64,000 nt of DNA from Galaxea fascicularis (lineage: Eukaryota > Cnidaria > Anthozoa > Scleractinia > Euphylliidae), in NCBI GenBank assembly GCA_948470475.1, contig OX419345.1, forward strand, positions 10,301,001-10,365,000. Reading direction: 5' to 3'. The first letter of the stretch is position 1; every line of letters begins with the position of its first letter. The position numbers and the translations under genes were made by a program. This document shows, piece by piece, positions 7,917 to 17,666 of this stretch. Under the pieces are notes generated by a model that was not told where the DNA came from, made no database searches, and saw only the letters and a program-made list of their open reading frames with translations.

Positions 7917-9990
7917 TTAAGTTTAACTTGATCTCATCATGTATATTAAAAGGCTCATCATCTATGTAGGAAATTGCTTTTAAACCTTCGCGCCATTTAA
8001 GTGGTAAAGCATCAATTAAAGTAAGAAGTCTAAAGGCATTGAGAGGCGAAATGTTTAGTTCCCTCAACCTGCGATTGTTTTTAGTAATAAGCTCATTGTT
8101 ATCGGAGTTTAAATCCTTAATTCTAATTCTTCCTTTCTCTATCAGTTTTTTGAAACACATAGACTTGCCCCCAATACAAATAAACTTATTATTCCAAAGA
8201 ACAATTTTTGCAAGATCGTTCCATGTAAATCCTGTACGCTTCCCCTATTTGCCGCGGAGCACTTTGCAAAACATTTGAAGCATTTCCCATAGAATTTTGG
8301 TAGCTTTATCGGCAATTTCTGCAATTCAAAGTTACAACATAAAAGTAATTTCCCGCCAACAGGTTTTAGGCAGTGCAGAAGAATTGCTTTCCAGCTGCGT
8401 GGCTGATCGCTTACCAATTTCTTGCAATAAAGTACTCTCTGTGTTTCAATAATAGACTCCAGCTATGGGGCTTCTAATCCGCCATCTTCGATTTCACTGA
8501 CAAGAGCTTAACTTTATCCTCTCCCTTCCAGATAAAATCAAAGATAATTTTATTCACCTGTTTCACAAAATCCTTACCCATTGGTATCAAGATCACCCGA
8601 TATAAGAAAATAGGGACAATAAACGTTTTGACAATTTGGATTCTCCGATAATAGTCAAATCCCTCCACTTCCAAATAACTTTTCCAGGTAACTTTTGTTG
8701 GATGGAACTAATTAGTTCATCGACGTTTAACTTACGTCTGGCTTGGAAAACATAAGAGAAGTGTATGTGCTCCCAAATTTTTTACAGATTTCTTGACTTT
8801 TAGATTATGAATATTGTCGGGACCAACATTGCTTTCCTGTAACATATAAGCGCGGTTGCCCAATAACAATATTTCTGATTTCTCATCGTTAATTTCAAGG
8901 CCTGAGCAACTTCCATAATCTTCTATGAGTTTAAGAAAATTTGTTAGAGAAAGATCATTTTTCAAAAAGCCGGTCAAGTCAGCAAACAGGCCTAATTTAA
9001 TTTCTTCATTGTCTACTACAATGCCATGGATGTCTTTGTTCCAGTGCGTATACTGATGCATAAAATCTCTAAAACCATAATAAACAAAAAAGCGGAGAGA
9101 GGGTCTCCTTGTCTTACATCTCTTTTAACTGCGAAGGGCTGAGTAGAAAAACCATTGTTGAGGACACAACTCGAGATTTCATTGTAAAACGTATGGATCC
9201 ATTGTATAAATGATAGTCCAAAACCAACGGCAGACAATGTACGGAATAAAAAATCCCTGCCTATAGTGTTAAAAGCTTTTTTGAAATCTATACAGATCAT
9301 TTTCCCTTCAATGTTATATCTTTCTGAAAATTCCATAACATCTTCAATCGTTCATACTGCATCGAAGATGGTCCTTCCTTTGACATAAGCGCATTGGTAA
9401 CACATTCTCTAATCTCTTAGCGATAGCTTTTGAACCTATCTTAACGTCAACATTAATAAGGGAAATCGGTCTCCAGTTTGACAAGTGTCTCTTGTCTTTA
9501 TCTTTTTTCTCGATTAAAGTAATAATAGCTTCTTTTTGAGAATTTGATAACTCGCCATAGTCATAAGAAAAATTTAGGCTACCGACCATTACACTACTTA
9601 AAATATGCCAAAACGCCTTATAAAATTCGACTGTCAAACCGTCCTTTCCAGGTGACTTGTTACTTTCAAATAACTGGAGGTTCTTAAAACATTCATCGAC
9701 TGTTAACTTTCCATCGCAAATTCGAATGTCATTGTCAGAGAGTTTTGGTATTTTAGGCTTATTTAAGAACGATTTTAATATAACCTCTGATGGACTGAGG
9801 GGATCCTGTTTGCAGAGATTAGAATAAAAATTATGAGTTTCCTGTAGAATTTTTCTAGGATCTGTAATAAGAATTCCATCTCTATTGAAAACTTTGAGCA
9901 CAGAGCTTTTAGCCTTCTTATGTGTTTCAAGGTTTAAAAAAATATTTATTGCTTTTTTCACCTTTCCCGTACCAAGTAGCTTTTCATCGA
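7917..9990 (-). mobile_element. LINE fragment, L1/Tx1-like reverse transcriptase, decayed
   Basis: Six minus-strand open pieces (about 9961 down to 7925) in shifting frames together form a reverse transcriptase and its C-terminal region. Visible: SNKSPGKDGLTVEFYKAFW, EKKDKDKRHLSNWRPISLIN, CIDFKKAFNTIGRDFLF, DVRQGDPLSAFLFIMVLEIL, then the catalytic box as FADLTGF, then LEINDEKSEILLLGN and thumb/connection segments. The second aspartate of the FADD box is replaced by leucine, and at least four frameshifts or stops interrupt the copy, so it is dead. No endonuclease domain lies upstream, so it is 5' truncated near 9990. The 3' end stops abruptly near 7917 against unrelated sequence. Confidence 0.8.
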
Positions 9991-9999
9991 ATTAATTAA

Positions 10000-10432
10000 T
10001 GGTGTTAACAGTAGAATACCTCTGAGACTAGTACTCTGTTTTTAAAGTCCAGATTTTTTTTCTAAGTCTTTTTTGACATAGGGTAATTTTGGCGCGTTTT
10101 TGCTTTGGAAAACGAAAACGTCAAGTCATATTTATTGTTGAGTTTCGCGTTCAAGTTAATGCAAATAAATTTAATGACTGTGGTTAGCCGTAAATAAGGT
10201 CAGGGCTTTCGTCACGCTGTAAAGTTTAATTTGTGATGAAAATTTATAAAATAAAATCATTTCATACCTGTTCTTGTGTTTTTGAGTGGTTCTTTCATTA
10301 TCCTTGTAGAAATGATGCTGGAGATTATCACATTATAAGTTCGATTGGTGAGGAAGTATTTTGTCTCTTTCGTGCTCGAGTAACGAAGGCGGATCACGAA
10401 AGATGCATAGACTGTTGCAAACGTACCTTTAT
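10000..10432. other. Stretch without a recognised gene
   Basis: The interval between the LINE 5' truncation and the Merlin transposase C-terminus has no motif I recognise. It may hold the 3' non-coding part of the Merlin copy. Confidence 0.5.
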
Positions 10433-11779
10433 TCAGCCTTTACGGACTTCATAAATGTCGGCGATATGCTTGGTAATGTTTTCAAAGGGATCCTTTCCGT
10501 AGTGCTGACGCCACATATAATCCTGTAGGTAGCCATTGAAAAATTCCTTGGATGTTCCTATTCGGGGTAAACATCGCTTTATTCCCCACCACGTATTTTC
10601 AATGCCCTGTGTGCCCTGTGTGTGGGCACCAGTGTCTGGGTCTACGGAGTTTAGGCTGTGGTTTACCGTGAGCTGATCACTGCCCTCGTCATTTAGACAA
10701 TTGTAAGCTCTCCATAAGTCGCTCATCACGCGTGTCCCCGGCAATACTTGAGCGCGGATGATGGGTAGTAGTGTGTCTTTGTTCTTTCGCTCTACCGGAA
10801 CAAGGAAGCAAGCCTTCAGTTGGTTTCTCGGCAAATGCCACCGAAGACTCACTTCCCTTCGATAGCAAGACCTCAGTGATACTTCATCTTGCCAAACTTG
10901 GACTCATCAATCTCAACAGTTTTGCCACGTCCACCTATACACTCCTTTTTTTTTTTTAATAAGAACAAACTTAATAAGAACATTGAGGCTGAAATCGCTA
11001 GACAAATAAGAACAATCTGAGGCTGAAATTTTTTTTTCAACAAACAAACATCAGTCCGCGACGACAGTGTAAAACTAATGATTCTTTTCAAAATTCAGGG
11101 TCTTTACTATACAGTCTTTCAGATATATATATATATCACTCTTAAACTTCATTATCACACTTTTCGTGTGTAAACAATAACAGATTACATCTATGAGTAT
11201 GAACAATGAACACTTCATACCACATTTGGCGCCATTAGAGAACACAGAATTTTAAGAACAAAATAAGAACATTTTGAGGCTGAAATGGCCGGAAAAATAA
11301 GAACATCGAGCCTGAGCTAAATTTTACTGGTTCTTATTAAAAAAAAAAAAGAGTGTAGGCCCCGCATGATGATTCATGATTCTGTCAGCACAAACCTCCC
11401 GGCAACAGTTATACCAATCTACCACCATTTCTGTTGACGTAGTTTCTTCGGCGAGAGAGGACTCGTGCACTGATTGAACATTCGAATATTTGTGCGCCCA
11501 GGCGTAAGTTAGGGCTAATGCTTTTTCGATGGATAGTTTGCTGCCAGAAAACCATGAACTCCGGCGCATTGAAGCCGTTCCATCGTAACCTCTCTTTGAG
11601 CATCGCCACTCGTACCCGTCTCGCGATGAAGCTCGTAGTGTCCAGCTAAGTGCATTGCTACACCCAGCCCGAGTACATTTTACCGACGACGCAAGCAGGT
11701 TGTGTTCTTTACACCATTCTATACACCGGTCGTGATCCGTAAGGATGAGAGCAAGTTTCAAGAAATTAAAGTTGTTCAT
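10433..11779 (-). pseudogene. Merlin (IS1595/ISXO2-type) transposase pseudogene, interrupted by a MITE
   Basis: Minus strand, 11779 to 10433. N-terminal piece: CIEWCKEHNLLAS, a Cys-rich ribbon (CTRAGC then YEWRCSKRGYDG, last cysteine lost), and the helix region RRSSWFSGSKLSIEKALALT, TYAWAHKYSNVQSVHE, VVDWYNCCREVCADRI. After a 416-bp insertion it resumes at GGRGKTVEIDESKFGKMKY. Two stops and a frameshift follow, then a long open piece with FLVPVERKNKDTLLPIIRAQ, MSDLWRAYNCL, LTVNHSLNSVDPDTGAHT and GIENTWWGIKR. The three catalytic acids (EIDES, MSDLW, IENTW) are still readable. Known: this is the DDE transposase of Merlin/IS1016-type elements. It is inactivated by the insertion, the stops and the frameshift. 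Confidence 0.85.
10940..11355. mobile_element. MITE with TA target duplication inside the Merlin copy
   Basis: 416 bp bounded by inverted ends CACTCC(T)13AATAAGAAC and GTTCTTATT(A)12GAGTG, with TA on each side (10938-10939 and 11356-11357). Inside, a short unit combining AATAAGAACA with TGAGGCTGAAAT recurs near both ends as subterminal repeats. Removing the insert and one TA joins the flanking Merlin codons in frame (AGP to IGGRGK). This gives the exact insertion boundaries and implies a Tc1/mariner-like or other TA-targeting transposase (inference). Confidence 0.85.
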
Positions 11780-11972
11780 TTTAAACTCAGGAGATCAAGG
11801 GCTTTTTTGGTAGATATCAATAGAGAAATCAATGAATAAAATTTTCTTTTTTATGTGAAATTTGACCAATCATATGGAGGAATGCATTCTTTAGTGCAAA
11901 GGGGTCTCTCGTGCATTATTCCAGTGTATATTGTTATGAGGTCTTGATCAATAACGATTTCTTAAAGCATAA

Positions 11973-12527
11973 ACAAGCGAATATTAACGTTAAAAGCCGA
12001 CGTTTCGGCGTCATCGTGGCACCATTCTCAAGGCAAAGTGAATAATTAATGCGATATCGATTATTTGATTTCTATAGTCTCTACAAATTAACATAATAAC
12101 AAAGGATCACGAGTTCTTCAAGTGAATACCTTTGCGCGAATCGAATCCGTTTGCACGTTTAGGGACGGTTTAAGTTTTCTTATAAAAAGCGTCTCCTTAA
12201 TTAGGCAATCAAACTTGTTAGTACCGATTTGGTAAGCACGTGAAATTGTTTTGAACGACAAAGTGGTACGTTCGAATTATGTTCGCTAAAGTAATGTTTA
12301 CAAATTGACGAAGATTTTTGTTTGTGTCCGTCAACGCGTTCGTGGACAAACAGAAATCTTTTGCGATTCGCGCAAAAGTATTCACTTGAAGAACTCGTGA
12401 TCCTTTGTTATAATGTTAATTTGTAGAGACTAGAAATCAAATCATCGATATCGCATTAATTATTCACTTTGCCTTGAGAATGGTGTCACGATGACGCCGA
12501 AACGTCGGCTGTTAAGGTTAATATTCG
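11973..12527. mobile_element. Foldback element with about 180-bp arms, possibly Penelope-like
   Basis: The left arm (11973-12150) and right arm (about 12350-12527) are about 90 percent reverse-complementary, separated by about 200 bp. The 13-bp direct repeat TATATTGTTATGA flanks the unit at 11927-11939 and about 12530-12542 and may be a target duplication. Each arm has the sequence CGATGACGCCGAAACGTCGG, which resembles repeats at the ends of Penelope-like elements, some of which carry hammerhead ribozymes. Here the hammerhead core is not canonical. No reverse transcriptase or GIY-YIG frame is present. Confidence 0.5.
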
Positions 12528-12563
12528 CTTATATTGTTATGAAATTTTTTTAATGAAAGGTAA

Positions 12564-12565
<2 letters not shown>

Positions 12566-12594
<29 letters not shown>

Positions 12595-12597
12595 TTT
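12566..12597. repeat. (AAT)n microsatellite
   Basis: About ten uninterrupted AAT units just right of the foldback element. Confidence 0.95.
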
Positions 12598-12618
12598 ATT
12601 GACGAGTAACTTGCAATT

Positions 12619-12692
12619 GGTTTGTGTAGCAAAGTGGTTAAGGTACCAGTAATAAAGCGTCGAGAGAAGGGCGATGGTTCAAGGCTCAGCAG
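12619..12692 (+). repeat. tRNA-like sequence with A and B boxes
   Basis: TAGCAAAGTGG at 12627 fits a pol III A box and GGTTCAAGGC at 12676 fits a B box, about 50 bp apart as in a tRNA. No convincing acceptor stem pairing is visible, so a SINE head or decayed tRNA is more likely than a working tRNA gene. It overlaps the 5' edge of the phospholipase cassette. Confidence 0.35.
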
Positions 12693-12733
12693 GCCCTGTG
12701 CGGTGGATGCGACACTATTACCACCGTGACCCC

Positions 12734-12874
12734 ATGGAGGAAATGATTGTCGTGCCGGCGCAAGAATGGCCCGAAGCCGTGGCCAGGCAGAAAGCCAAGT
12801 TGTTGGACAATGCCCTTCTCACCAAAGCCACGACCCCAGGAGCCAAACAAACCCGATTGTTGAAAGATCCTTGA
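12734..12874 (+). CDS. Small acidic/helical ORF of the PLA2 cassette (N-terminal segment)
   Basis: The frame is open from 12674, but the ATG at 12734 (MEEMIVVPAQEW) is the better start because the earlier ATG lies inside a tRNA-like B box. The peptide is 46 residues: a short VVPAQEW-type motif, then a lysine/leucine-rich helix ending in RLLKDP and an in-frame TGA at 12872. The next ORF continues in the same frame. The two together may represent one ancestral protein interrupted by this stop, or two genes. Similar short VP-W-plus-helix proteins occur beside PLA2-like genes in Polinton/adintovirus-like elements of invertebrates (from general knowledge, not searched). Function unknown. Confidence 0.4.
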   Translation: MEEMIVVPAQEWPEAVARQKAKLLDNALLTKATTPGAKQTRLLKDP

Positions 12875-12892
12875 TTGACGCCCGCTCAAAAG

Positions 12893-13429
12893 ATGCAAAA
12901 AATCAAACCTGTGAACAGAGCGTTACAAAAAGCCACGGCCAAACTACGTCAATTGGATCTTCCTGGCACCGAGGGCGCGGTGCCCACCGAGTCCGAGACA
13001 GATCTGCCAGGACAGGAATTGGTCACTCCGGCCGTGCACAAATGGATGCGACACATGCTCAAGGCACTGACCCGCAAACCCAGTCCAGCCGTGACGCCCA
13101 AGACCGAACCGACCGTTCCCGCCCCGCGACGCAAACGAGTCAAAACGGAACCTGCGACGCCAAAACGTCCCTTCGACGCGGGAATGTTGCAACAAGCCCA
13201 CCAAAAGTTGAAACCCATTCCGGCCACCGCACCCAAACTCAATGCTGCCTCTGCCTCCGAGGACAAGTTACAAGCGGCCGTGCGACGCACCCTGGATAAA
13301 AGACGGAAAGCCATCGAGGGTGAATCAGACACTGCCTGGGAAATCAAACAACTGAGGCCTCGTCCCGGTTGGGAAGATTTCTACCCAGGCAAGAAACTTC
13401 GACGGAAATTGGATGGGGACGACTACTAA
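12893..13429 (+). CDS. Basic proline/lysine-rich ORF of the PLA2 cassette
   Basis: 178 residues from the first ATG (12893), in the same frame as the preceding ORF after its TGA. It opens with a helical segment KIKPVNRALQKATAKLRQL. A low-complexity Pro/Lys/Thr stretch with RRKRVKTEPATPKRP, which looks like a nuclear-localisation or nucleic-acid-binding patch, follows. The C-terminus is charged and ends in RKLDGDDY. GC content is clearly higher than the surrounding DNA. Its last 17 bases overlap the PLA2 ORF, a compact virus-like arrangement. It has no recognised enzymatic domain; a minor virion or core-type protein of an integrated adintovirus/Polinton-like element is the most plausible guess. 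Confidence 0.45.
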   Translation: MQKIKPVNRALQKATAKLRQLDLPGTEGAVPTESETDLPGQELVTPAVHKWMRHMLKALTRKPSPAVTPKTEPTVPAPRRKRVKTEPATPKRPFDAGMLQQAHQKLKPIPATAPKLNAASASEDKLQAAVRRTLDKRRKAIEGESDTAWEIKQLRPRPGWEDFYPGKKLRRKLDGDDY

Positions 13430-13763
13430 ACGACGACGACGACGACGACGACGCCAGCGAGTTCCTTCTTCCACCCGTCGCCAACGACGCCACCACCCAC
13501 GACAACGAGGGAGCGGTCTCGACGTGCAGAAATGGTTGGACAAGACGGGGATCGAATTTCATCGGCCGGGGTATCAATACATGGGACCTGGGACGCATCT
13601 CAAGAAGCGGTTGGCTCGTGGGGATCCAAGGATCAATCGCTTGGACAAGATCGCCAAGCAACACGACATTGATCATGCCCAGACATCTACCCTCCAAGGC
13701 AAGGATGCAGCCGATCGCAAGATGATTCAACGCATTGGGGCTTTACCGGGTCGAAAAACCTGA
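13413..13763 (+). CDS. Parvovirus-VP1-type phospholipase A2 domain protein
   Basis: 116 residues. It begins with a run of nine arginines within a very basic segment (encoded by a GAC/ACG triplet tract), then a phospholipase A2 domain of the kind in parvovirus VP1 and in several invertebrate mobile viruses. The calcium-binding loop YMGPG is at about residue 56 and the catalytic dyad sits in KQHDIDHAQ at about 82. The ORF is intact. Known: in viruses this enzyme cuts phospholipids so a particle can leave the endosome. In adintovirus/Polinton-like elements it is found on small accessory proteins. Here no capsid, polymerase or integrase is nearby, so this is an isolated remnant or a domesticated copy (inference). 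The lack of stops in this ORF is notable given the decay around it. Confidence 0.65.
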   Translation: MGTTTKRRRRRRRRQRVPSSTRRQRRHHPRQRGSGLDVQKWLDKTGIEFHRPGYQYMGPGTHLKKRLARGDPRINRLDKIAKQHDIDHAQTSTLQGKDAADRKMIQRIGALPGRKT

Positions 13764-13959
13764 ACCGAAAGCATCGTCAAGAGAATCATGCAAGCCAAAC
13801 TCAAACTAGGTGTATGAACAAACAACAACAACGACCCGGTGATTCGTGTAAAAAACATTTTCATTTAATGACAATGAATAAAATTGTTCATGGTTCGTGA
13901 TTCATCGTTCATGGTTCATAGACTGTGGCGCCGAAAACTGGTGGGAGCAAACGAATTCC

Positions 13960-14907
13960 TCAGTCCGAGAAACACAAACAGACGGACTCGTGGTCCGTAA
14001 GATTAGCCACCTTACAGAACAAGGTCATCTTTTTACACTCTTTCTTTAAGTCTCTTTTGAGTAAAGCATAAGCTAAAGGGTTGACGGCTGAATTTAAAAC
14101 TAAAATAGGGATTTTATATTCAGTGTCATCAAAAGATTGAGTATGATCAGCTAAACCACGAAAGGTAGAACGAATAAACAAACTGTAACATACAACAAAA
14201 ACGCCAACAACAATCACCACTGTAACAACCGTATTTTTGTCGTGAGATCTGAACAAAACGTGATGGTTAAAGCGCAGCTGTCTTGACAAGATGCGTGCGG
14301 CTCGATCATGCTTGTAAGCAACACGCACCATGGTTGCAACAAAAAATACAAGCATTAAACAGGGAAGTAGTTCAAGCAATATCATATATATCCAACTAGA
14401 AATTTTTGCCAAAGTAACAAGTCGTAAATACAGTGAAGTGACCAGTAAAACCTCAGAACAAACTGGGATTACCCAAGATAGACAAATCATTTGGGTAACG
14501 CGTTGGCGAGTCATAAAAGCTAAATATCTCAAAGGCATCACAACTGCTACATAGCGATCCAGCACCAAACTGCACAAGTTCGTCACTGAAGCGTAACCGA
14601 ACAACCACCTCAACACGTCTGCCCAAGACAGCCACTCATGAGACCATTTGCAGCCATTGGTGATCTCACAGAAAAACAAGGATGGGACCACTGTCATCCC
14701 AACAAAGAAATCCGCTACCGCCAGTGAAACGATAAAAGCATTGGTTTTGGTGCGGAGCTGTCGTTTGCTGCGCACAAGTAAGATGATAAATCCATTTCCA
14801 GTTATCGTCAGAATGGAAAGAGACCAGCCGAGTATCCAGAACCACGATTCCATTTTGCAGAAAAGGGCTTTGATCCTAGTTAGTGTACAACAGAAGGCAC
14901 AGTTCAA
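13960..14907 (-). CDS. Class A (rhodopsin-family) G-protein-coupled receptor, intronless
   Basis: 315 residues, single exon. Seven hydrophobic helices are visible: TM1 with GN (residues 37-38), TM2 with SLAVADFFVG (61-70), TM3 ending in LDRYVAV with DRY at 117-119, TM4 with LSWVIPV (W145), TM5 at about 170-195, TM6 at about 226-245, and TM7 with LNSAVNPLAY (NPxxY at 276-280) followed by a basic helix 8. The methionine at residue 19 (14853) is an equally good start and leaves a very short extracellular N-terminus. Unusual points: TM6 lacks the CWxP switch (it reads VVCYSLF), and extracellular loop 2 has no cysteine to pair with TM3. Both resemble the melanocortin/adenosine/cannabinoid side of class A and lineage-specific cnidarian receptors. 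Ligand unknown. Confidence 0.85.
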   Translation of the reverse strand: MNCAFCCTLTRIKALFCKMESWFWILGWSLSILTITGNGFIILLVRSKRQLRTKTNAFIVSLAVADFFVGMTVVPSLFFCEITNGCKWSHEWLSWADVLRWLFGYASVTNLCSLVLDRYVAVVMPLRYLAFMTRQRVTQMICLSWVIPVCSEVLLVTSLYLRLVTLAKISSWIYMILLELLPCLMLVFFVATMVRVAYKHDRAARILSRQLRFNHHVLFRSHDKNTVVTVVIVVGVFVVCYSLFIRSTFRGLADHTQSFDDTEYKIPILVLNSAVNPLAYALLKRDLKKECKKMTLFCKVANLTDHESVCLCFSD

Positions 14908-15580
14908 GTCTCAAGATGAACAACATCTGTCTTCAACATCTGGCTCCTGTTTATAAGGAAATTTGCATGGTGCAGGATAACTTATGGAAATTGATGACAT
15001 GTATAATTGTACCGGTTATATGTTCACAGTAAAACCTTGAAAAAAACTTCAAAACTTTCGATTAAGTGTCGGCCGTCGAGATTTTATGAATGTCATCTGT
15101 ACCCGTATGTCAAATAAATTCAGCTGTGAATCTGATTCTTAAGTACAAGTTCTCGAGTTTCAGTCACAGTAGAAACGAATCAACGTATCATGCTGCTGAG
15201 ACAAATAAGTGCTGTGGCCTAAGGTGATTAAGAGGCAGTCTCTGTAAAAGCGGACCGGTCGGTTCCGGTTCGAAATAAAAATCGCCCGATTTTCTGTGTG
15301 GTGAAAAGCCTTTATGCCAACGTAACAAAAACGCAATTATTTTGGTTCTTGCACTTAATTTCTTAGCGCTGCAAGAAAATATCATTTTGACCAATAGGCA
15401 CCCAGGTACACCCGAAATTCAGCGTGATTGTTTACGTTTTTTAGCTGGTCAGTCCTACACAAGAGTGTAATATTTTACAAACAAAATTGCATAGCAAACT
15501 AGACAAACCTTTTCTTTACGAGATATGTGAGTGGTTTGAAGTTAAGCAATTTGAATAGTAGACTGCTACATGCGGCAATA

Positions 15581-15950
15581 TAGAGACCTTACGCAACTAC
15601 GACGGCGATGACAACGAGAACGCCACACAGCAGTGGGCTTGATGAGCAAAAACAATCGCTCTGCACGTGCGTTTTACATTTTGGTACATTTCTTTGCCAT
15701 CATATGCAAAACGATGACGTGAAATGGCTAAATTTTTGGTTTTCACCAGAATGTGACCGCATGACAGCAAATTTTTCTTTCTTTTTCTTTACTTTAACAC
15801 CGTTCACAGTAATTCAGACCCTAAACAGTTCGCCAGCATTTTTTAAGTTAAACAAGTTGGAATAATCCCGAAAAATTTACCAATACAGGAAGTTTCATTT
15901 TCAAATTTCGTTTCCATTGCCGTCGTCGTCGTCGTTGTGAAAGGTCCCTA
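15581..15950. mobile_element. MITE-like element with GACGACG-rich inverted ends
   Basis: Left end TAGAGACCTTACGCAACTAC and right end (reverse complement) TAGGGACCTTTCACAACGAC match over about 45 bp, with CGACGGC runs in both. The length is 370 bp with no coding content. The outer TA on both ends may be a TA duplication. Confidence 0.55.
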
Positions 15951-17410
15951 TTCTCCGAAGGTTTACCAGTTGCGTGGGAAAGGAATTAAGTTGGGGTCAA
16001 ATTCTAGCGGGCCGTACAGTGGAATACGGCCAAATCAATTATCTGCAGTAGCTTTGGGCTTTCAGTGCTCGTGCCTTTTTTGATATTCTCTACTTCCGGT
16101 ACTCCACCTAAAAACATTTTATTCTTAGTTTAGTCTTAGACTGAAGGTGGGTCTTGCACAGTCAAAATATGCAGGTCTCGTTTAGGAAAACTAAGCGTTA
16201 CCTGAGTGGAGCCTCAACAAAACCGCGATTTCTGTGCTCGTGGAAAACAGGATCCGTTTCCGTCCTATATCTGTTTTAGCTCATTTGCTCTAATTTTTCT
16301 TCCAGATTCATTCAGTGTTTTCAAAATGAGCTGTCGGCCGTCGCATCCAACGCCAACTTTTCCATTTGCGACGCCTACTTTCCCTTGGGTAAATAAATTC
16401 TGAAGTAAATAAAGTTTTCCTAAAAGAGCCAAGGGTCCACACACGTTTTTGAGTGAATAAACTTGGAAATTTTGTTGAGAATTTCGCCACAACATCGCTT
16501 GAATCTGAATCTGCTTGCATACGTCGATCAGGCTCAGATTGCAAGCCAGCGGTTTCCAACAGTAAGTACTCTATTTAAGACAACATATTCTGTATTTCAA
16601 CACGAGCAAAATGGCGGTGAAGCGACAGCGTGGGCTAGCTGAGATGTGGCAGCTAGCAGCGCCAAAAACCAAAAGGAAAAAAGGTATCTGGACATCCCAT
16701 TTTGCGCCTCAAAATGCTGGAAAATGCATCTCCGAGAGTCTAGAGTTTCAAAATTTCTTTCCCCCAGACCCCCCTAGGGGGCAAGGCCCGAAGGGCCTTG
16801 CAACTCCTACTTAACTCAATGCAACTTCTATTTTCAAAAGTTGTGAAAACACTGTTCATTGAGGAGATGGCAGGCAAGGCTGGAATTCCTTCCAGTGTGA
16901 TGAGAGTGGGTCTAAACGATAGGAAGTCGGAGTGGGAAGCAAGGCTTGTCCGGAAATGTGCTTGTTCAAGTAAAAAAACCGAGATGTCTGACGCTCTGAA
17001 AATCATTTTGCTACCAAGAACTGAACAAAATCTTAGGACAGATTGCGCTCGTCGCCAGATTTGTCGATTCGGAGAAGGAGACCAACCGTGTACAAATCAC
17101 ACTCGTTTATTACACATGAAAAACCTACACTACAGACGAAACCCGCCCTCGAGCACATGGCCCTCTAATTTATGCGAGTTCGGAAGAACACTTGACAAAC
17201 ATTGTTTCGTGGAGTTCACACATATTCTACAGGATCAGTTTTAAGAGCACTTCAAGTTCATAGTTTTGTTCTCGTCTCTTTAATTTCATATAACAAATCT
17301 TAAGACACAATTTTGGCTCGTCATTACACTAACGAAAAAGAAAAACGATGAACTATCAGAACTCGAAGCTATTGCGTTTAAAAATGATCGTCCTGATTCT
17401 CCTTGAGCTA

Positions 17411-17666
17411 AACCATGGTTAATATATGTAGATAGTTATGAAACTCGACACGTTTGTTCGCTTTTTTGGCCTTGACCCTGCACAAAAACACTCTTTGCGG
17501 CAGGTAACCAATCAAAAGTTTCGAATAATTTATTCGCAAGTAACTTGCGAATCAAAAACAAAATATTGTGCAGGGTCACTGTCGGTTCAACATCTATTGC
17601 GACTGCACTGTTCTTGCTTTTGAAATTTCCAGGGTTTCATAACCAGTCCCTAGATTAACTATGGCT
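17411..17666. repeat. Imperfect inverted-repeat element
   Basis: Left AACCATGGTTAA...GTTATGAAAC pairs imperfectly with right GTTTCATAAC...TTAACTATGG. A second, inner inverted pair is GACCCTGCACAAA / TTGTGCAGGGTC. Small non-autonomous element suspected. Confidence 0.4.

Noticed and set aside
9016..9961. Separate small genes for each minus-strand ORF
   Set aside because: The ORFs are consecutive pieces of one LINE reverse transcriptase broken by frameshifts.
12875..12892. TTG as start of the second cassette ORF
   Set aside because: Non-ATG start has no support in a eukaryote. The first ATG is at 12893.
12944..13730. Long minus-strand ORFs in the PLA2 cassette
   Set aside because: Antisense shadows in GC-rich sequence. 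The plus-strand frame carries the PLA2 motifs.
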